Part shown: in pieces, positions 1-11,467 of the stretch
How positions within the stretch are numbered: the stretch's first letter is position 1
How the letters are laid out: every line of letters begins with the position of its first letter
Assembly (NCBI RefSeq): GCF_000003815.2
Contig: NC_049980.1
Span: 12,793,075-12,857,074 of the forward strand
Origin: Branchiostoma floridae
Taxonomy: Eukaryota > Chordata > Leptocardii > Amphioxiformes > Branchiostomatidae
DNA: 64,000 bases
Direction: 5' to 3'
Program-made: the position numbers and the translations under genes
The notes under the pieces: model-generated
What the model was told of the DNA's origin: nothing
The model's database searches: none
Seen by the model: only the letters and a program-made list of their open reading frames with translations

Positions 1-561
1 CTAGTGTATTGATTCCCGCCCCTTTTCCCTCTTAAAACTCTACAACCCAGACGGGAGCACTGCCTAAAAAGCCACTTCATACGGTACTTAATTGTCATGG
101 TAACCAGCTACTTAATTTGAACTCTTAAAAGATCACTGCCATATGCACGAGTTGAAAACAAATAGGTCTAACTGTCTCTAACAAATAGGTAAAAATGAGT
201 GATCCTATTCCTATCTCATCGGCGGCCTTTCCACTGATCCAAAATCGCTGAGCGACCGTACAGAAACAAAAAATGGATTTGCTCGGCCCTCGATTGTGGG
301 ACCAGAAATGACTAACTCCGGGTATTGAGTACTAGTAGTTAGAGATCTTGGAGACAGATCGATACCACCTGACACGTCCGCACAAAACGTTGCATGCACC
401 ACAGCCGTTACCATTGAATATATGATCATACTTACTGGTGGTACGTGTAACTAGATCGGCTACTCGAATCTAACGTTCATTATAAGATATCAAACATATA
501 CATCTGTACCTTTTTATTGAATAGCTGTTCTAAACTGCAAAACGTTTCACAAAAAGACCAC
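1..561. other. 5' flank of the sulfotransferase gene
   Basis: No supported gene or repeat is seen here. It presumably holds the promoter and 5' UTR of the sulfotransferase gene. No clear TATA box or CpG-rich block was recognised. Open frames on the minus strand are short and protein-unlike. Confidence 0.4.
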
Positions 562-1989
562 ATGGCGCGTTGGAGGCGCCGCTCGGGTGGACTGTGTTCT
601 GCTCTAGCCGTGCTGCTGTTTGTAGCGGTGTACGCCTTTCTATTGTACAGGCTATCTCCAGATGAGACTACAGACGACGACATTTCTAGTCTCAGCCAGA
701 GGTAAGGCATTTTGTATGGATATATAATTGTACGCTTTACGTAAAGAATAAAATATGGATTGATAGATGTATGCGAAAGGGAGTGCTGATCATGAGGTTC
801 TGTATTATAAAAGAGCAATGGTGTTGACTTTACCCGACATAATATAAAATGAATGTTACGTTTAATTATGCACCGATGGTTTGCTGTTCTATATAGGAAT
901 GAGGATGGTGAGGAGGAGAAGTGTGCCGAATCCTGTCCTTGCCCCTCTCCCGAGCCAAGACGCTGCGTGGAGAAGACTAACTTTGTCTTTGTCAAAATGC
1001 ACAAGTGTGCTACGGAGATGCTGACGTCAGTCTTCCATCGCTATGGCGACGAGCGAGATCTCGAGTTTGTCATTTCTAGAGGTCCGCTAGGGGACTGGTA
1101 TCTGGGTTGGCCTTATCCAATCACGAAGCAGGTCTATCGACCTTCCAAATCCGGCACGTTCAACATCATGTGTGAACACGTCGTGTTCGACAAGGCGGCT
1201 ATGTCAAAGGTCATGCCTGAGGATACCGTTTACGTCACCATCCTGAGGGAACCCTTCAGTCATTTCAAATCGAGCTTCAACTTCCACGGCGTCGCAAGGA
1301 TTGCTGGGATACGTGGTGATGACCCTATGGACGAGTTTTTCCGTGCGCCGCATCTGTACGACGACATTTATGTCTCCACCGTGAAAGCTGGAATTCCGAA
1401 CGGCGTCTCAGTTACTCGTAACTTCCTAGCACACGACTTAGGGTATCCCAGATGGAAATGGGAAAACTTGACGTACGCCAAAGAGTTTGTGAAATACATA
1501 CACCAAGAGTTCTACCTTGTTATGATACTGGAACACCTTATGGAGTCCCTGTTGTTACTCAAGCGCCTGATGTGTTGGGAGATTCAAGATTTACTACATT
1601 ATCCTATCAACGTCATGACATACGGGTACAAGCACGACCGACCAGGACATCTCATCAAGAAGCACAAGAACTGGAGCAAAGTTGACTACATTCTGTACGA
1701 CTTTTTCAACAAGACACTGTGGGAAAAGATCAGCAGACAAGATAAGAGCTTCTTTGAGGAGCTGGAATATTTCAAGAAGGTTCAGAACGCAACCATGGCG
1801 TACTGTTATTCCTCTGACACGACCCCACTGGTGTTAGATGGGTCTAGGTTCAGTAACGCCATCACAATCACACGACATTACTGTATGAGGATGATGAGGA
1901 ACACACCGCAGTACTTGGGTGACATCTTTAAGAGGAGATATGACGGGACTGAGTACACTATACATAAGCTATGGCCTTGGGTGAAGTGA
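562..1989 (+). CDS. Galactose-3-O-sulfotransferase family protein (galactosylceramide sulfotransferase-like)
   Basis: Two coding exons, 562-701 and 897-1989, joined AG|GTAAGG ... ATATAG|G in phase 2, give 410 aa. The family transfers sulfate from PAPS to the 3-OH of galactose on glycolipids or glycans in the Golgi lumen. The ATG at 562 is chosen because the frame further upstream lacks an ATG. Residues 1-31 look like a type II anchor: basic MARWRRR, then a hydrophobic stretch about 10-29, as in Golgi sulfotransferases. The 5'-phosphosulfate loop is seen near residues 75-90 (NFVFVKMHKCATEM). The 3'-phosphate-binding motif is seen near 165-180 (YVTILREPFSHFKSSFNF). Length is close to the usual family size of roughly 400-430 aa, and the protein ends at TGA 1987-1989. 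Which of the vertebrate GAL3ST1-4 members it matches cannot be decided by eye. The family assignment is strong. Confidence 0.88.
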
Positions 1990-3640
1990 TGATCGAATCT
2001 CGACATTTATCCTGACGTTGACATTTTAGGTAAATGATAATCATTGCTTTGTACACGGAGAGAAATATTTTACGGGCAAAGGTATTTCTATATCTATATC
2101 ATGATAATATAATATAATGTTAAAGATACCAGTACCTGATGCATTTCAGCCTTTTTTTGCTAAATTGAATCACTTCGGCCGAAATGTAAAAAAAAGGAAG
2201 AGAGGACAGAGAACACAACATTTTTCTCCAGGCCTCACGACACTCTGAATAGGATGTATGTGATACCTTCATCTATCGCTAGGCGTTGTGTGTTAAAATA
2301 AGTATAATAACTCGATGAGAAAACAAAAGAGATTTTAAGAATATCATCTACACAATCATCTGCACATTGAATTAGAATCAGTGTAGTAGATAGACTACTT
2401 AAAACAACTTCAAGGAACTCCGTTATCTGATGATAATCTGTCGTTTCAAAGCAGTGCAAGACCCCGTTCAGACTGGCGTTTGCAAACCGGTTTCAGGGTC
2501 TAATTGACTAACGTCGGTTTATAGTATGGTCCTGTCTGGGCGGACTAAGCCACATTTGATGAATGGAAAATGGGTACGTGGCATATTTTTATCAATTTAC
2601 AAGGAATCCAAATGGAACCAATTTGAAACGTGGACACGGTCACTATGACGAGTCTGATGGTCAAAATCATGCCGTACAATAGAATGGAATTAAAATCGGA
2701 TTAGAACGTGCAACTAGAATTCCATGATCGACCCCACACATTCGCCAAATTATTTCAACCTTTGTATGACTATTGTGTTTGTCATACATTTTACATCAGG
2801 TTGAGAATCTGGAAAGGGGCCATCCATTTCATATGGGGTTAAAGATTCTTGGAAGAAATCCTATGGTAGTGGAAAAAAACCATTTTACATGTTGTTAGAC
2901 TCCAAGAGTAGAGGGGGGGGGCATCTCACATGAACTTGATGGTAGTACTGGGAGGTAAGGCTTGGTGTGAGAAGAGAGAACCAAGCCATTTTGTTCTAAT
3001 TCTACTGTAAAACAAACAAGTGCACTACACAATCATCTGATTTCAGCATATTTGTTTAATAACAAAATAGAGAAATGCAAAGTGTATAATACACAAACCG
3101 CATAATAAATGAGGATACTCTAGCATAAAAAAATTAACCCATTCAGCTTAACAATTACCCTCACTCTAGGACATAGTGGATAAAAAAAGCTAAAATCATT
3201 AAATATCAACATGTCAGTACATGGTATAGAGGTAGCGTGGAGCCTTTGTACTTAAACAATCATAGAATTTTTTCAGTCTAAGGCTAAGGCATTTGAGCTG
3301 ATTATTAGTGTCCGTCAAAATGTGTGTTTGGTGGGGTTAGGCTGTTAGTGTGTATGTGTGTATGTGTCTGTCTTGTGTTAGTGTCAGCTCCAGCCTTAGC
3401 CTCAGTTACTAGGGAAATTTCCAAACAACTGATTTAAAGGGCTACAACCTCTACACAATAAACGTACAATGTTGACATTTACAGAATTCTAACATGTAGA
3501 CTACTTTTCTGCGACAATAAAAAAAAACAATCCAGCATCAGCGACCCCTGTACTGGAATGGCATCAAACAAATACAATCAGAAACAGATGCTTCTAACAA
3601 AAAGCGCCTAAACAACACTACATCTCCAAGCCCATTAACA
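1990..3640. other. Intergenic region downstream of the sulfotransferase
   Basis: No gene is supported. It contains the 3' UTR of the sulfotransferase gene without an obvious AATAAA, a G-run near 2,911 and a GT-rich patch around 3,320-3,380. Nothing else was recognised. Confidence 0.4.
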
Positions 3641-3649
3641 AAAAGAGAC

Positions 3650-4380
3650 GAAACCTTCACTCAGAAATATGGGGAAAACTATACCTAACGTATGTAAGCT
3701 TAACTATATGTACATGTATCTAACATCGTGATATACATGATAACTGTAAAACCGTACACTTTGCATTCTGTTTGTATTGATTCGGTTTCTGTGACTGCGT
3801 CGATAAGAACTAAAGACTAAAATATTGATATAAATAGGCTTTTCAACCTCCTGCCTTTCTGGCCTGTGTCATTCTCTTGGTTCGGGACCCAAGAAAAGAA
3901 CACGAGGCAGATTATGTAATGGTCTAGGTCCCCGACAACCACTGACCATGACATAAAACAGAAAGGACAACAGTTGGTTAACCAGGGAAGACCCTGTTTA
4001 TAAAGAACAGAATTAACAGTAACTGACTGAATACAATCCCGGCCATCGACACAGTCACAGAAATAATATCAGCCACACACCAAGCTTGTACACCACAGAA
4101 ACGTGTTTTAGCTCTGAGGGGAAAAGGAGCCTCCATTTACAAAATGTCCTAACGCTCTACTGGCTAGATCACTCAGATCGCAGGGCGCACATACGAGCAC
4201 CGATCTTTCTGGACGTCACCGTGGAGATGGTGTCGGACAATCTCTCACCAGGATAAGTCCCACCATGAACATTGCAGCTGCAGTTGATCAGGAATCAATG
4301 CGGTCCTGGAAGCTGCTGGGAGATGTCTCCTTCCCAACTTATTGTGACTGCAAGAAAGTGAATTACAATCAATTATGACG
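3650..4380. repeat. Local duplicated block, copy 1
   Basis: This block aligns by eye, in the same orientation, with 6130-7175 and in part with 7215-7530. Shared landmarks are the TCTTGGTTCGGGACCCAAGA stretch (near 3,875 and 6,590), a run that encodes hydrophobic peptides on the minus strand, and a GAGCACCGATCTTTCTGGACG segment. The function is unknown. It sits among histone-H4 relics and may have spread with them. Confidence 0.7.
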
Positions 4381-4794
4381 AGCTAGACTTCCATCGTTTT
4401 GCTACTCAGTTTTCCTAATCAAAATATTTTTGAAAAGGTACAGAGGAAGTTAATAGACTATTGTAATGTATGTAGCGCTAAAGTGTAACGCGAAATGGTC
4501 AAAGTATTGCTTACTGATCTTAACCATGTCAAAGTTGGTAGAAACGGTTCAACAACTGTGAGTGTCCTGAATCTTTTTTGAAAAAAATCATCTGACTCAC
4601 AGCTAAACTATTCAACCAACCTAATTTTGAAAAGAAAACTCTATTAAGCACTGTTCACCAGAATATTTTTCATTAACCATTGAAACTAAGCTTACACTCG
4701 CCAAGTTACAAGTCATTACTAAAGATTGCTATGCTACAACTGCATTCAGACAATATTGTACAACACAAACAACGTATTATATGGGAAAGACTGT

Positions 4795-4906
4795 CCACCT
4801 CCTTGGTGATGCACTTGGTGTTGTCACGAATCACGATATTGTCAGTGACGGTGATGCTTTACACCTCCATACCCAGCTCCTCTCCTCCCTTATGGCGTCC
4901 AGACAT
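4795..4906 (-). pseudogene. Histone H4-like relic A
   Basis: Read on the minus strand from the ATG at 4906, the DNA follows a histone H4 N-terminus (M-S-G-R, K-G-G, then H-R, R-D-N and I-T-K) but with indels and an in-frame stop soon after the start. It keeps the landmark ATCACCAAG of the I-T-K segment. It cannot encode H4. A leader related to those of relics B and G precedes it. Confidence 0.7.
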
Positions 4907-5299
4907 TTCTAACAAATAGGTAGAAGAAAAAGGCATGCATCATTTGTCTCATTCTCCTACGCAGAGGGACCACAGTCGTGTCAAAACTCCTAGGCTAATG
5001 CCGTTGGGGACCGGGCGTTAGGAGGATGCATTTGTCTCAACACCGCTGCAACAAACACACAAGACTCAATGCCTGTCCAAAGGCAAACGGGAATGTTATG
5101 TATAATTAGGACATCGAATACTACTTCAATTACTACTACGCCAGTCTAGACAGAATGCCAAAACAATATACAGTGCTTGTAATATGTATGGCTAATGCTA
5201 TAAGCAGACAGTCTGACTTCACGCAGCACAGTACAATACCTTCTCAATGTCTTGTTTGCAGAGCCGACTTACATACAGACATCTAAATTTAGTTATGTA

Positions 5300-5416
5300 A
5301 TCTCCAGAAGTTGCTGAAATCCAGCCACGAGGAGGCACCAAGACGCCTTCTGTCAGGACCACTGTCTCTCCAGATGTTGTGAAGCGCCTTCAGTGACGTA
5401 CCTAACGTCCAGACAT
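5300..5416 (-). pseudogene. Histone H4-like relic B
   Basis: On the minus strand ATGTCTGGACG starts at 5416 and is followed by a decayed segment matching H4 around K-V-L-R-D-N-I (GGCGCTTCACAACATC). A stop comes directly after the fourth codon. The 100 bases upstream share GCTGATGCATGTCT and TGATATCACAG with the leader of relic G, which is on the opposite strand 3.7 kb away. Confidence 0.6.
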
Positions 5417-5564
5417 TGCTGTGATATCAGTAAAAGAAACAGACATGCATCAGCTGCCTGACTACCGCTGTAACATATTAACAAACAAAGGGTTCAGCGT
5501 CTACCCACTGGCAATTAGCAACTGGAAACACAAAATACCTTGTCTATGTTGGGAAACACTCATG

Positions 5565-5675
5565 CCTCCTTGGCTTGGTGATGCACCGGATGCTGTCACG
5601 AATCACTTTCAGTAACCGTGACGCTTTACACCTCCATTCCCAGCCAGCACCTTTCCTCGCTTCCCAACTAGACAT
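5565..5675 (-). pseudogene. Histone H4-like relic C
   Basis: The minus-strand sequence begins ATGTCT and later reads GGAGGTGTAAAGCGTCACGG, then GTGATTCGTGACAGCATCC and GCATCACCAAGCCA. These correspond to the H4 segments G-G-A-K-R-H-R, V-L-R-D-N-I-Q and G-I-T-K-P. Indels and stops break the frame. Confidence 0.7.
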
Positions 5676-6004
5676 TTCTAAAAAAATTCGGAAGTAGAAA
5701 CAGGCGTATGTATAAACTGCCATATCACAGCTGCGACAAACATAAAAGGCTCAATGCCTGCTCCAAATACTAGTATATATGAGCAAATTTTTCACCTGAC
5801 AAACAGCCAAGCCAGATGACACATGTATGAATTCATATACTTCACTCCATTCAGAGCCAGATAGGCAAATAAGAAAAAAATGACTATTGAACTTGTAATT
5901 GTTAAGGTACAAAAATAGAAACTGTAAACTTAAACTTGCCAACATAATGAAAAAAGTTATTCTTATTCATTGACAAAGACCTATAGTTAATTTCCCACAA
6001 TACA

Positions 6005-6099
6005 GTACGATACCTTGTCATAAAAGACTGCGAAGCCCGTTCGCTCACGTTCGGCACCTTCCTTCGCCAGTCCTCGCCTCCCTTTCCGCGTCCAGATAT
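6005..6099 (-). pseudogene. Histone H4-like relic D
   Basis: The minus strand reads ATATCTGGACGCGGAAAGGG then GAGGCGAGGACTGGCGAAGG, close to the H4 start S-G-R-G-K-G-G-K-G-L-G-K with the initiator changed from ATG to ATA. It decays after the G-G-A-K-R segment. Confidence 0.7.
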
Positions 6100-6129
6100 T
6101 TCTTCTTACGGTGGGATGATCCTCGGGAG

Positions 6130-7175
6130 AAAAGACGAGACAAAAATTAAACCTAACCCAGAACTATGGGAAGACTATACCTAACAATATACATAAAAGA
6201 AAGCTAAGCTACGTGTATTGGCATGGCAGGAAGCTCACATGTTTTGTCATTGTAATTTCAGTTCTAGTTTTAACATAGAAATAGCGAGAGAAATCATTAT
6301 ACCTCTTGTTTGTTGGCAGGGTGTTGAGTGTGCTTTGATGAAATCCTAAGTAATGCTGCTTTTGGCATAATGCTGCCTTTGTTTTGCTTGGATTTTCGAG
6401 AGCTATAGCTACTTCTGCACTCAATGCTTCAGTCTGCTTCTGTGATATACAAGCCCAATGCATAGCTGATTCAGTTTCTGTGACTATGTCGACGCCGAGA
6501 TGGCAAGTTTTATCTAAACGACTAAACTAGTAATATCAAATAGGTTCTTCAGCCACCTGTCCTCCTTTCTGGCCTGTGCCGTTCTCTTGGTTCGGGACCC
6601 AAGAAAACAACACGAGGCAGATTATGTAATGGTCTAGGTCCCCGACAACCACTGACCATGACATAAAACAGAAATGACGACAGATGGTGAACCAGGGAAG
6701 ACCCTGTTTATAAAGAACAGAATTTGAAATAATTGACCGAATACCATCCCGGCCATCGACATAATCACAGAAACCAAACCAGCCACACACCAGGCCTGTA
6801 CACCAAAGAAACGGACTGAAGCCCTGAATGCAAAAGGAGCCTCCATTTACAAAATGTCCTAATGTAAACCCCTCCCGACAACATCGCTCGGAATGTCAAC
6901 AGAACACACTCAAGCACCTTACCTACAACTAAGAGTTCAGTTAACGAAACATCACAACTAATTTACTTCCTATCATGCCGATGAAAAGCAAGTCCCAGCC
7001 CATCTCTGCTATAAGTTTCCGTTTTACACCCCATAAGACGCAAGAGTACTTAACTTAGTTTCAGGTCCCTTGGCAGGGCGTAAACTCGAGCACCGATCTT
7101 TCTGGACGCCACCTTGATGGCACCAATAAGGTCCTGGAAACAACAAAGCGAAATTTCAATTAGTTAAAGACAGAC
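6130..7175. repeat. Local duplicated block, copy 2 (with a 270-bp insertion)
   Basis: This is a copy of the 3650-4380 block. Similarity starts with the shared GAAGACTATACCTAAC-type sequence, is interrupted at about 6195-6465 by sequence absent from copy 1, and resumes at TTTCTGTGACTATGTCGACG. Two overlapping minus-strand frames stay open over 6536-6846 and encode hydrophobic peptides. A minus-strand segment at 7060-7135 looks like a small terminal exon: acceptor TTTCCAG, then D-L-I-G-A-I-K...D-L-K-L-S-stop. It is unassigned. Confidence 0.65.
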
Positions 7176-7214
7176 TTCTTGCTTTTTTGTAATTCATAAC
7201 GCACAAAAGGCCGC

Positions 7215-7530
7215 ACAAATTATTTCCTTCTTATCATGCCACCGACAAGTTATTCCCAGCCCATCGATCTCTGCGAGATGTTTCCGTTTTACACCCAATA
7301 AAACACACAAGAACTTATCTTAGTTTCAGGTCCTCTTGCAGGGCGTACACACAAGCACCGATCATTCTGGACGTCACCGTACAGCTAGCCGTGGAGATGG
7401 CATCGGACAACCTCTCACCAGGATAGGTCCCACCAGGAACATTGCAGCTGCAGTTGATCCGGACTTGATGGCACCAATGAGATCCTGTAAGCAAGAAAGT
7501 GAAATAACAATTAGTTCAAGACAGACTAAC
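7215..7530. repeat. Local duplicated block, copy 3 (partial)
   Basis: A tandem partial copy of 6956-7172. It shares CCGTTTTACACCC, TAGTTTCAGGTCC and the TGATGGCACCAAT segment. It contains an extra segment of about 85 bp (near 7380-7465) that copy 2 lacks but copy 1 has. The two tandem copies therefore differ by one internal deletion. Confidence 0.65.
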
Positions 7531-7539
7531 GTCAAGAAA

Positions 7540-8170
7540 TGATTAAGGCAATAGATAAGGCACAGGTATGCCTTGCATGTAAGTGCAGCTTGGTCTGCGT
7601 TTTTTTATCATCCGACGGTCACAAAAGAATTCAACGTTTACGTATACGATATATCGATTTTTGAAATAACATTGGACTGATAATAAGTTATATAAAACGT
7701 ATAAACACACATCAAACACTCTGTGAAAAACGGCCAAACTAACCTGTTATCTAAGGTAGGACGCTGAAAGAACAAAGGACTCCGTCGACGTCACCGAGCG
7801 GCCGTGATGTTGTTTTGTACTGGTAAGCTGCGAGGTATTTAAGCCGTCAACTCAGACACCTGGCAGACATATGGCGCGACACTGTCCACGATTCAGGTCT
7901 GGTCTAAAAATAGCCCCTGGTGTCATTGGTCAAAAGGTAAGCTTCTTCGATTGGTTATCTGAAATAATGAAATTAATTGCAGCACACGACCAGGACCAAT
8001 GATGCCTGGGGGATGACTGATTGCTTGACCAATCACTAACCAGTAATCATTTTCACCTGTGTTTTACATACCATTGTTCGTCTCCCCCAGACCATTTTCA
8101 TTCGATTCTTTTACAACGTGAGGCCGTAATGTTACCCGCTTCTTCTCACGGACTCGCACCGTAACCAGAA
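7540..8170. other. Intergenic sequence before the plus-strand H4 relics
   Basis: No gene is supported. The last 60 bases (about 8,110-8,170) resemble the leader found upstream of the other H4 relics. The rest holds nothing recognised. Confidence 0.35.
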
Positions 8171-8297
8171 ATATCTACACATAGCAAGGGCTGCCGAAGG
8201 GAGATGTCAACCGTTACCGCTTCGCGACAACGCCCCGAGATCCGGAGATGTCAAGAAATATCCGGGGTCATCTACGAGATGACCGCGGCGTTTTAAA
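8171..8297 (+). pseudogene. Histone H4-like relic E
   Basis: From ATATCTACAC (initiator lost) the sequence runs through GCAAGGGCTG, a CGTTACCGCTTCGCGACAAC segment like H-R-K-V-L-R-D-N, and ends ATCCGGGGTCATCTACGAGA then TGACCGCGGCGTTTT. That end matches H4 I-S-G-L-I-Y-E-E-T-R-G-V-L. Internal deletions and frame breaks make it a relic. Confidence 0.7.
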
Positions 8298-8527
8298 CGG
8301 TGATAATAACGACAGGCTTTGCTTAGATTAGCTATGTTGGTGGACGTTAATTCATTGCAGTTTATGAGATTTGTCCAGTACTAGTTCTAATTGTGTGGCC
8401 CACATTCCCACTTACCGTTGGGTATCCGTTGAGCATTTTGTGTTTGTTACAGCGAGGCGAGGCAGCTAATGCGAGCCCGTCTCTTTTACCGCAATAGACG
8501 TCTGGCGATTTACTGGAAATAGGCGAA

Positions 8528-8674
8528 ATATCTCCAATCGATCGGTATCGGAGGCAAGGGCTGCAAAGGGGGAGGCCAAGGCTCACCGTAACGCGGGTGC
8601 TTCACGGCACATTTCGGGAGACATCGGGAGAATCTCCGGGTTCATCTTTGAGGAGATCCGCGGTGTTCAAAACA
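8528..8674 (+). pseudogene. Histone H4-like relic F
   Basis: Matches to H4 DNA are GGCAAGGGCTGCAAAGGGGG then AGGCCAAGGCTCACCGTAA (G-K-G-L-G-K-G-G-A-K-R-H-R), and ATCTCCGGGTTCATCTTTGA then GGAGATCCGCGGTGTTC (I-S-G-L-I-Y-E-E-T-R-G-V). The middle is deleted and the frame is broken. Its upstream 100 bases resemble those of relic G. Confidence 0.72.
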
Positions 8675-9137
8675 GCAGGCGGGCGCCTTGGTCTTCTTAA
8701 GACATTTGACAAGGTAATGAAGCCGTACATGTGTTGGTAGCATGCATCATGAAAAAGAATGTCATTGTCAACATAGCCCGGATCTTTATTTTCATGTCTT
8801 TGTCGAGACATACCAACAGAAAGGTTTACAGTTTCAATATATGGACCTGAACAATGCTTAGTTAAAAAGTAGTTTTCTTCTCCTTAAATATCCATGGGCT
8901 TTGTCAGATGGAATATTTCGTTGGTTAGGAACTTTTTAAACAATGCATTAAACAATTTTTTTGTGTGATATTGTCCTAGTCTGTATAGGCTGACATTGGC
9001 ACAACAAGCAGAGAGGCCAAGGTGCAGTTCTTATTGTGCCACATTCGCCCATTGGACAGTCGTTGAGCCTTTCATGTTTGTTACAGCGGCGGTGAAGTAC
9101 CTAATGCATGTCTCTTTATTTTGCTGATATCACAGAA

Positions 9138-9270
9138 ATGTCCGGACGTACTAAGGGAGGAGCTGGGTAAGCAAGGTGCCAGGCGCAACCGTCACTGAAG
9201 ATGCTTCCCGACATCAGTGCATCACCAAGCCAAGGAGGCGTCAAGCCCTACACGTACGGTGTTCTTCAGA
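9138..9270 (+). pseudogene. Histone H4-like relic G (most complete)
   Basis: ATGTCCGGACG, AAGGGAGGA, GCTGGGTAAG, GGTGCCAGGCGCAACCGTCA, GTGCATCACCAAGCCA, AGGAGGCGTCAAG and ACGGTGTTCTTCAGAA occur in the same order as in an H4 gene, from the start codon to about the V-L-K region. Small deletions create a stop after ten codons. TGATATCACAG lies directly before AAATG, like a splice acceptor. It is not functional as an H4 gene. Confidence 0.78.
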
Positions 9271-9274
9271 ATTT

Positions 9275-10690
9275 ATTACATCATTCCATTAAATTCTGCA
9301 TGTCTGCTGTTAATATTCACACTCCTGGTGGGACATAAGGCGTTATTATGACCCCTTAAAATATGTTTGGAAATAGATGGTTTTTAGAATGCTTTATTCT
9401 AGATGTTTTAATCATATCATGACATTCCAGTGCAGAAGTGGCAAACAATAAATTGATGTTTTACTTTTTTGTCCTATGTGAATATATGTCTTTTGTGTTT
9501 TAACTTAGCCTAAAGTTTCCAAAACCTGTGTCTAAAATTACAATGTAGTATCTATCTAATAGTATAGTGATATTGATCATTTATGGTGTAGAAGGTTACT
9601 TGCAGTAATTTTCCTTCTTAGATTCGTCCTTAAGCAATTTGGCTACTGAATGTACGATTTACGAGCCAATATCAATCTTGTAAATGTTTACTACAACTGT
9701 TCTGGTTAGAAGACAACAACGTCCTCTGGTGTCTATGTGGCGTACTGCACCTGTACCGTAGTTATTCCATCAGCGCCCGTAAAAACTAGTATTTTCTCAT
9801 TTTCCTCACTTCCTTCCACGTTGCCATTCTGTGTTAACCTGTTGAACGCTTTGTGGGAATGTTTGCCTAGTCTTGTAGAATGTGAATAATGCTTTACGAA
9901 TAATGTGGATTTGCCTGTAGCCAGTAACCTTTGTTGTAAATATATTATGATATACAAGTACAACCTGGGCAACACATAGTACACTGTGTGAAATTCCTCG
10001 AATTTGTCAAACAAATGCTATCAAATAAACCGTGTTTAACCATGTGTTGTTTTCATTTCTCTTTCAACACGCTCAAACTCAGGTGAAGTGATACCCCCTC
10101 TACCGATACCCCCAGACTGTCGGAAAATGTATGATCCCTCTCAGAAGTTCCCACCCCCTAAGTTTTGTGAAATGGTGGATCCTCCATGTCAAGAGCCTTG
10201 ACCTGACAAAACTCAAAGTGTTGCTAATATCAATTCTTAGAAACCAAATTTATGAATGGGAATAGTATGGTCAATCAAGTTAGCGTAATATATGTTTAAT
10301 TCTAGAACATTATGACACTATGCCTTAGATAAAATTGGGTGACAATACTTTGAAGAAAATAATCCTTCTCGCCACTGTCAAACTTACGTATCAAACCTAA
10401 ACGCAAACTGTCCAATTTTCCCGCGATTTCTCGCCAAGTAAAATTTTCTCGATTGTCTCAACTGACCCTGCCAAAGTCAAATCTACCGAAAATGATGTTA
10501 CCGGATATTGCCATGAGCAATGTTCGTAAATTCATCGACAAAGACGTTCAAGGCACGCGTATCTAAGCAACCGCCCAAATGACCGTGTTGCAAACTCCAA
10601 ATCCTCGCAAACTACGACGTTAACCCGGGCGCAGAGTGACATACGACCACTGTATGGTCGCAATATGCATGTGTTCCTGACATTTCTGTA
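9275..10690. other. Intergenic, AT-rich
   Basis: No gene is supported. A minus-strand frame at 9733-10014 is low in complexity and has no splice or family support. Nothing else was recognised apart from a short C-rich segment at about 10,090-10,170. Confidence 0.35.
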
Positions 10691-10819
10691 TATACCGTAT
10701 TGTGTGGTCCCGCTTATGAATATTAATTAGTCTTTGCCTTCCTCTTCTCTGATTGGCTGGCTTATTGATTGAATTAACTCTTGCTGCCATCTCGATGCCG
10801 ATGCAGGTGTGGGAGAGCT

Positions 10820-11268
10820 TTGTGGGGTGAACGTCCGAAAAGTTACGGCTGGAGACCGAAAGAAAACCAATTTCCCCTTGAAATTAAGCATTCTAAAGTA
10901 GTTTATGCCAAAGATTTTACCTGGATCATTTTACCAACTATCTAATGCCTAATGAAAATTTCAGGTCATTCGATTGTAATACCAGGGTACAGGGGGCCCA
11001 AATATACCGTTTTGGTCAAAAAATGACCATAAAACATCAATAAAATCATTTAAGCGACAGATATGAAAAAAATGAAAAAAAAAACATCAGGGAACTAGAC
11101 CACTCTACCCTTGTGTCAAATTTCAGCTCATTCAGTCCAGGAACGACGGAGATAACGTGTTTTGAAGATTTGACAGGAGAAGAAGAAGAAAGAAAGAAGA
11201 AACATTACGAATACAATATATTTCACCATACATGTGGTATGGCTGAAATATAATGAGGTAATAACCTC
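10820..11268. repeat. Dispersed repeat fragment upstream of annexin 1
   Basis: It shares the motif run GGGGGCCCAAA ... TTTCAGCTCATTCAGTCCAG ... GAACGACGGAGATAACGTG with the element at 47667-48703 (AGGGGGCCCAAA ... GTTCCTGAGTTATC). It ends with the palindrome-like AGGTAATAACCT. It is likely a degenerate member of the same family. Boundaries are approximate. Confidence 0.45.
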
Positions 11269-11467
11269 CTTGGATGGAGAAATGGGATTTGAATCCAGAC
11301 AGGGCCTCCTGGCGATTTGTTCACCTGCAACGTCACCGCCTGATCACGTGACTACTGCGTGACGACAGTCTAGCAAACCTCCCCAAGGTTACCAATACCC
11401 CGTCAAACCGGTTCTGTCCGGTTCCACCCATCGATATATCTTACAGAAGGTAGACATAAAATCCAAC

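Noticed and set aside
517-561. Upstream extension of the sulfotransferase start
   Set aside because: The extended frame begins with TTG, not ATG; the ATG at 562 also sits just before the basic-hydrophobic anchor.
7080-7440. Minus-strand segments (S-D-A-I-S-T ... V-Y-A-L) as the H4 C-terminal half
   Set aside because: The resemblance to T-V-T-A-M-D-V-V-Y-A-L is suggestive but too weak, and the order relative to the N-terminal relics does not fit.
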